DNA from: Myoxocephalus aenaeus
Lineage: Eukaryota; Chordata; Actinopteri; Perciformes; Cottidae
Length of the DNA: 64,000 nucleotides
Reading direction: 5' to 3'
NCBI GenBank assembly: GCA_038501785.1
Contig: JBAMJR010000189.1
Coordinates: 5,702,001-5,766,000, forward strand
How positions within the stretch are numbered: the stretch's first letter is position 1; every line of letters begins with the position of its first letter. The notes beneath the pieces were generated by a model. That model saw only the letters and a program-made list of their open reading frames with translations, did not search any database and had not been told where the DNA came from. Shown here in pieces: positions 58,161-64,000 of this stretch. The position numbers were made by a program, and so were the translations under genes.

Positions 58161-58453
58161 CCTCTGACGAACATGCAACATACAGTAGATAACTGTAATT
58201 TAGAGCAGAAACATGTAGAACATGCAACATACAGTAGATAACTGTAATTTAGAGCAGAAACATGTAGAACATGCAACATACAGTAGATAACTAATATAGA
58301 GCAGAAACATGTAGAATATGCAACATACAATAGATAACTGTAATATAGAGCAAAAACATTTAGAACATGCAACATACAGTAGATAACTAATATAGAGCAG
58401 AAATATGTAGAACATGCCACATACTGTAGATAAGTGTAATTTAGAGCAGAAAC
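58160..58453. repeat. 49-base minisatellite (CATGCAACATACAGTAGATA)
   Basis: Six units containing GAACATGCAACATACAGTAG and TTTAGAGCAGAAACATGTAG. The array continues at 59526-59596 and 59815-59870, after a hAT element and a SINE. Confidence 0.93.
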
Positions 58454-58461
58454 ATGTAGAA

Positions 58462-59328
58462 CAGGGGTGTCCAAACTACAGCCCACGGGCCAACTGCGGC
58501 CCGCGGCCCATGTTTTATTGGCCCGCGGCAAGTTCTAGAAATATAATGAAGTGAAAGTCAAGCAAATGGCTGCTAGCCTGCTAGCTCAACAATCGTATTT
58601 TTGCCGTCCAAACAAAACACAATAAAATGCCACACGAGCAGCTACGAGGTCGCTCAGCTCACAGCGTGACACGGAAACCTCTGAGTCTGAGCCTCCCTGA
58701 AGCCGCAGGAATAATGTGCCCGGAAAAGATGCCTGATGTTGAAGCTGAACACGGGACCTGCTCTCTCACCCTGAGGTGCGCTGCTCAGTCGCGGCTCCAG
58801 CTGCAGTGGTTTTATTCCCTGAGGTCAGAATTGACCAGTTTTTGAAAGAGGACCGACCTCTTCATGAGCTGAGTGACCCTCTATGGTTGGCAGACCTGTC
58901 ATTTCTAGTCTATATCTTATTTATCATCTCAACACACTGAGCAAGAGCCTGCAAGACAAAGATCAGGTACCACAACCTCATGCACACATGAAGGCGTTCT
59001 GTGTGAAGCTTCGTCTCCTTGAGACATCACTACACAACGTCAACGCTGCGCTCTTCCCCACGCTGTCTGAAATCAAATGAGCTTTTCCAGAGGTCAACCT
59101 TTCTGCTAAAAAGGGGAAATATGAGTCTGTCATCACGTCTCATGACAGAATTCAGTCAGTGCTTCTTTTTTTTTAATCAAGCTGTTCTCGACTCCCTTCC
59201 TGATGGATGCAGAAGAAGTGGAAGAGAGTCTGAACAAGAACTGATGGAGATGCAGTGTGATGATTCTCTGAAGAACCAGCATCAGCTTCTCTCCCTACCT
59301 GACCAAATTTCCTCTGATACAATTTTTT

Positions 59329-59415
<87 letters not shown>

Positions 59416-59525
59416 CATAATTGACCTCATTTGATTCATTTTGCGATATACCTCACCTGAGCGGCCCAGACGTTCGTATATTTTTCTGTTTGTGGCCCTC
59501 GGTGAAAAAAGTTTGGACACCCCTG
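58462..59525 (+). mobile_element. Charlie-type hAT element
   Basis: The ends are CAGGGGTGTCCAAACT and AGTTTGGACACCCCTG-type inverse, with the perfect 8-base duplication ATGTAGAA (58454-58461 and 59526-59533) created from the surrounding minisatellite unit. The plus strand keeps a transposase relic: FLKEDRPLHELSDPLWLADL (near 58845), then after a frameshift near 58912 LNTLSKSLQDKDQ and MKAFCVKLRLLETSLHNVNA. These resemble the ZBED5/GTF2IRD2-type Charlie transposase. A TA array lies at 59335-59410. Not functional. Confidence 0.93.
59334..59411. repeat. (TA)n microsatellite
   Basis: About 38 TA units within the Charlie-type element. Confidence 0.97.
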
Positions 59526-59596
59526 ATGTAGAACATGCAACATACTGTAGATATTTATAATATAGAGCAGAAACATGTAGGACATGCAACATACTG

Positions 59597-59814
59597 TAGC
59601 TCAAGGGGATGAGCGGTCGTCCAGTAACCACAAGGTAGCCGGTTCGATCCCCCCATAGCTCACATGTCGAAGTGTCCCTGAGCAAGACACTGAACCCCCA
59701 GCTGCTCCCCGGGCGCCTCACAGGGCTGCCCACTGCTCCTTAACCAAGGATGGGTCAAATGCAGAGAAGAATTTCCCCAAGGGGATTAATAAAGGATAAT
59801 TTCATTTCTTCTTC
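59597..59814 (+). mobile_element. tRNA-derived SINE
   Basis: The internal RNA polymerase III promoter is clear: A box TAGCTCAAGGGG (59597-59608) and B box GGTTCGATCCC (59641-59651). A conserved body follows (GTCCCTGAGCAAGACACTGA) and an A/T-rich tail with TTCTTC. It sits between two units of the 49-base minisatellite, so it inserted into the array. Confidence 0.88.
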
Positions 59815-59874
59815 ATAACTAATATAGAGCAGAAACATGTATGCAACATAAATAACTCATTTAGAGCAGAAAAC

Positions 59875-60449
59875 AGCAAAAAAGAACAAAATACTTGCTG
59901 AAGCTTAAACTTAAGCACATGTGAGAGATTTCAGGAATTAAAATACAAAATAAAATACATACCATTACGGGGCCTTTCACGTGCCTGACCCTCAAAGATA
60001 TTGTTGCTGGAAAGCGAGCGCAAGCCTCGAGGTAGAAATAGTTCCACTTTTGTAACGCCGTCATGTAACGAGGAACATCCTACGGTAAATAAATCATCGT
60101 CACTACCCGTCCCACGTAATATTCTGAAGACTAAAGACGTCACAACATCAGACAAACTGTCACTGACAGATGAGACCGTCAAGCTGGAAATCCATTTATT
60201 TTTCTCTAATTTAGTTATTTTGTTTGAGGCATGCTGCTAAATTACATCATCATCATCATCATATTTCCAGCGTGCAGGCTGCAACTTGGATAAATTGATG
60301 AAAGTTTTCCTCGTGATTTTAGACGCAACTCCTGAACGGCCACTGACACAATATTTACTATCATTATATGATATATATGATAGATATATCATCTAATGAT
60401 ATATTATTATTAAATAAATACATGTTTTTATGTTAAATATCATGGTTTT
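59875..60449. other. No gene recognised
   Basis: Short frames only; 60240-60262 is an (ATC)n run and 60360-60410 is A/T-rich inverted sequence. Confidence 0.45.
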
Positions 60450-61094
60450 TAGGGGTGGTGGGAAAAAATTATACAGCATAGTATTGCGATATTTTGCGTG
60501 CCGATATTGTATCGATACACGGAAGCCAAGTTTTATTATATCAATTATAAACTTTTTGGTCCTCGAATAATAAAATAAATTGCTTTTACAACCCACTAGA
60601 TGGTGCTGTGTTGTTTTGTAGTGAGGTCAGCGGAGGTCCCGGATCAGCATGATTGGTAGGAAGTTGGTCAAAACAAACATGGAGACATCGGAGAAAGAAA
60701 TTAGAAATGCGGCGTCCGCTTTTAAATCAAATGTCTGGACTTCCTATCACTCGTAGCGCCGCTGCTCGCACAGCTGTTGCACGAAACACGGGACAAAATG
60801 CGCGACACGGTGCTGGTCAAAGACGTTAAAAAGCATAAATCAAACTGGCTACTAGTACTCTAGTGCTGGAAGCGGCCGTCATTCAGACGCATGTTCTGAC
60901 GTTTTGGGATTTCCACAACAAGTATAAAGCAGAAAGAGTGGTTATTTCAATGGTGAATGGCAGAAATTCTAACTGTTTGCACGGAGATAAGCCCCGCCCC
61001 CTCTCCGGGAAAAAGGGAATAAATCTCAATACTCAATATATCGCAGTATCGTGATAAAATCGAATCGTGGGACCTCTGGTGATTCCCACCCCTA
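60450..61094. mobile_element. hAT-type MITE (copy 2, inverted relative to copy 1)
   Basis: The ends are TAGGGGTGG and CCACCCCTA, with the perfect 8-base duplication ATGGTTTT (60442-60449 and 61095-61102). The interior is homologous, in reverse, to 35032-35953 (for example GGGACCTCTGGTGATTCCCA at the right end). Confidence 0.92.
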
Positions 61095-61102
61095 ATGGTT
61101 TT

Positions 61103-62320
61103 TGTCAAATATAGTCACGTGTGTTATTTTTTCAACTTGGGGGAGTTCTGCGCTCCCCGATGAACTCATAGTTTACCCACAATTCCCAACCTACAAAGTT
61201 AGAAAGTCTTCATCACAATCCACATGGACTACAAACAAAGACGTTAGAAAGCAGTTCAGTCTTACGCAATCTAATACAGTTTAATAACATAATTATATTA
61301 CAAAAGGTACAAAATGCAACTTGTAAAGGTAAGTGTGTCTTCAGTGGGCGTCGACCTTTGATCTCAGCGCTCAGCTTCGTGAGACCGTTTAACAGAACCG
61401 GTCAGAACCGGTCGGCCTCTTCCGTGTTCTGATGCTCTGATAAAGCAACGAGACGCGGCGCTTTCTTTCCTCTATCACGTGTGTGTGTGAACCAGACCAA
61501 CCCGGGATCCTCCAGCTCCTCGGGCAGAGATGTCGAGATATGAGCCGACTTGGATCAGATTGGATCGATTTTCTGTCAGTTGAATCAGAGGATCGTCAGC
61601 GGCCGCCGTGAAGGAGACGGAGAGAGAGAAAACTCACTGAGGATTCAACAGACGGAGACGGGGATCAATTCCTGGAGTTGTTGTGGCTGCTGTGGGCGAA
61701 GAGGAGAGAGGGAAGGAGGTGGAGGACCACCAGGAGTCCTGCGGAGGAGAGTCTTGCGTGGCTCTCATACCACCGGCCAACCCGCTGTCCTCCGTATGAT
61801 TCTCGTTTTATTATCCAAGTATGAATGGCGACATTTCGCTGTCAACGAAATAGAAATGGAACTCTTCTTGATTCATCTGTTTGAGGTTACAGGTTGTCTG
61901 AGCCCCTAAAAAGATCTAGAAGCATGTTTTCTTTTAACTTTAAATTGTTTATCACAGCCAGAAGCTGGAAAAACGTAATTGTTTCATCTTTCCGGCTGTC
62001 CTTGAACGCATCAGAATAAGCAGCCGAAACGAAGTTTCAAATTGTGACATTTCATCAAAAGCATTATATTCTTTGTGTCTCATATTTTAAAATCTCGCCC
62101 CCAAATAAACGGTTAGCTTTCACCAGATTATGTTAAAAACATTAAACTCTGAGCTCCTCAGTGAAACTATGACGTGTTAAAGAAAAATAGAAATTCATGA
62201 ATTAACTCTAAATAAAGAAAGGATATTACATATTTTAATATTGATCAGGTTACATGTAACCGGACCCGTTACAGGGCCCGTCTGGAGCTTAAATGTTACT
62301 GCAGAGCGGAGGCTGAAGCT
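61103..62320. other. No gene recognised
   Basis: A 119-codon frame at 61550-61909 is Gly/Arg/Glu-rich and lacks any recognisable domain; I do not call it a gene. Confidence 0.4.
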
Positions 62321-62324
62321 CTGT

Positions 62325-62505
62325 CTCTCACTTTATCTCTCTCTCTCCTCTTTCTCTCTCTCTATTTCTCTTCTCTCTATCTCTCTCCTCTTTCTCTCTA
62401 TATCTCTCTCTCTCTATTTCTCTTCTCTCTCTCTACTCTCTATCCCTCTCTCTATTTCTCTTCTCTCTATCTCTCTCTCACACCTCTCCTGCTTCTCTTT
62501 CCTCT
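62325..62505. repeat. CT-rich tandem repeat (TCTCTCTATTTCTCTTCTC)
   Basis: CT runs with a recurrent TCTATTTCTCTTCTCTCTAT block. Confidence 0.93.
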
Positions 62506-62582
62506 CCGGAGACAAATCAATCTGTCCTTGATCACTAAATTACTGCCCTTCCCTCTCACAGCACAGCTTCATGATGTGCTCT

Positions 62583-62758
62583 TTGTCAGCCTCTTTCCTC
62601 TCCTCTCTCCTCTTTCCTCTCCTCTCTTCTCCTCTCCTCTTTCCTCTCTCTTTCCTCTCTCCTCTTTCTTCTCCTCCCCTCTCTCTCCTTTTTCCTCTCC
62701 TCTCTTCTCCTCTCTTTCCTCTCTCCTCTCATCTCCTCTCTCCTCTGTGTTCTCCCTC
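62583..62758. repeat. Pyrimidine minisatellite (TCCTCTCTCCTCTTTCC)
   Basis: About 175 bases almost purely C and T on the plus strand, in units of TCCTCTC and TTTCCTC. Confidence 0.95.
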
Positions 62759-63029
62759 TTCATTCGGCCACGTATGTACTGTACAAGACTTTAAAAGACC
62801 TCCTGGAGACGGTATTGATATAAATATATATAATATAACTCCATCAGAGCTAATAAGCAGGAGATTGATTCAGTTACATTTTATTTGTGAAGCCCAATGT
62901 CCTAAATTTGGGTTTTATAATATACGACTTCCTCTGTCTTTGCATCGGAAAAGAAACAACTCCCCAAAAAAGACATCATCGGGTAAAAAGAGAGGAAGAA
63001 GTTTTAGACATTGACGAGATCACATTTAG

Positions 63030-63350
63030 TCTTTCACTCCTCACTCTCAGATCTCACTCTCAATCCTTACTCCTCATTCTCACTCTCACCTCGCTCTCAA
63101 TCCTCATTCTTACTCTCACTCCTTATTCTCAATCATCATTCTCCTACTCACTCCTCATTCTCACTCCACACTCACACCTCACTCTCGATCCTTACTCCTC
63201 ATTCTTACTCCTCATCCTCACTTTCACTCCCCAGCCTGACTCACTCCTCACCCTCAATCTCACACCTCACTCTCATTCTCACTCCTCATTCTTACTACTC
63301 ACTCCTCACTCTAACTTCTCACTCCTCACTCTCACTCCTCAGCCTGACTC
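63030..63350. repeat. Minisatellite, CACTCCTCATTCTCACTCTC units
   Basis: Degenerate units of 6-18 bases. The frames across it are Ser/Leu/His-rich low-complexity artefacts. Confidence 0.92.
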
Positions 63351-64000
63351 TGCTTCCGTGAGTCGCTCTGACCCGGGCAGAGTGCTAACGAGCTCCAGGT
63401 CCAATCAAACGGATTAGAGCCCATTCAGAGGGTGCAGATCTTTATAATCTGAGGCGGCCAATGCTATCTGGATCATGGGGCCCCGGGCTCCGTTGGTGCA
63501 TACAGATCCAGGAGCAGTCCAGTGGTCCTCGTCCCCCTCGGTGCAGAAAGCCTGTTCATTCTCCCTGATCCCACCAGAGGGGTTCACAGGGTTCCCTCCA
63601 TTATGCAGATACTATGAGCGTGTGGAGGCGCTCGGTTCCTTCAAACGTCTTCAGCCGCTCGTTATCTCTACACATCACGTCTCCTGGGCTCGACTCTGAG
63701 ATCGGGCCAGCGGAAGGCCTCGTTCAGTCGTGGAAATGTATTTTCCAAAGTGAGTATAGTAAAAATATGCAGTCGGGGATCAGTATTAATGCTTTCTAGC
63801 CGCCGATCCCTGATAATGCTCCACTCTGGACAACACATCTGTTGAAATCAGCAGGAAAGATAGATTATGTCCGCTTGGCTCCATAGCGTAGCTAACAGCG
63901 CAGCTAACAGCGTAGCAACATCTAGAACAACAACAATTATCCCACACTCTTTTTTTTTTTAATTGTAATCCATTCCCATCATGCTCCTCTGCCAAAACAA
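63351..64000. other. No gene recognised
   Basis: 63475-63700 is GC-richer with short frames but no domain or splice structure I can support. Confidence 0.4.

Noticed and set aside
59597..59670. Functional tRNA gene
   Set aside because: A and B boxes are present, but there is no cloverleaf acceptor stem and the sequence continues into a SINE body and tail.
61550..61909. 119-codon frame
   Set aside because: Gly/Arg/Glu-rich, no domain, no splice or start support.

Overview
The window is nuclear DNA of a ray-finned fish, most likely a percomorph teleost. The evidence is one intact vertebrate serotonin-receptor gene, spliced exons of a vertebrate meiotic gene, many fish-type DNA transposons (Tc1/mariner, hAT, piggyBac-like, Harbinger-like), and very abundant micro- and minisatellites. 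Nothing in it looks prokaryotic.

Layout. 1-1.16 kb: 3' part of a DD37E Tc1-like transposon. 1.2-13.9 kb: gene-free DNA with dispersed repeats, minisatellites, a Harbinger-like element and a piggyBac-like element bounded by TTAA. 13.97-14.72 kb: decayed Tc1-like element with long inverted repeats. 17.56-18.71 kb (minus): complete single-exon htr1b (5-HT1B receptor). 19.99-29.95 kb: a 10-kb satellite of 28/23-bp units with a 2,743-bp higher-order period. From about 33.6 kb (plus): mei4. Two internal exons join in phase (34747-34967 and 38327-38847), a third follows at 44529-44660, and a tiny first coding exon is proposed at 33578-33585. The final exon was not found. An intact, nearly undamaged DD37E transposase gene lies antisense inside mei4 intron 2. 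43-64 kb: a dense mosaic of nested elements. These include a BED-finger hAT interrupted by an LTR-like and a MITE-like insertion, a DD36E Tc1 element split by a hAT element, a Charlie-type hAT inside a minisatellite, a tRNA-derived SINE and several hAT MITEs.

How the genes relate. htr1b and mei4 are adjacent and divergently transcribed, the arrangement of human HTR1B and MEI4 on 6q14. This supports orthology of both. The genes have unrelated functions (neuronal Gi-coupled serotonin signalling and meiotic double-strand-break formation). Their 15-kb spacer is mostly the satellite. A dispersed repeat carrying CTCF-like core motifs occurs in plus orientation from 38.9 to 46.3 kb and in minus orientation at 53.7-54.0 kb, a convergent arrangement.

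The most unusual features are the stop-free satellite (open in all three plus frames for about 2,500 codons), its higher-order structure, the nested transposons with readable target duplications, and a pair of adjacent perfect hairpins sharing the same 5-base loop.
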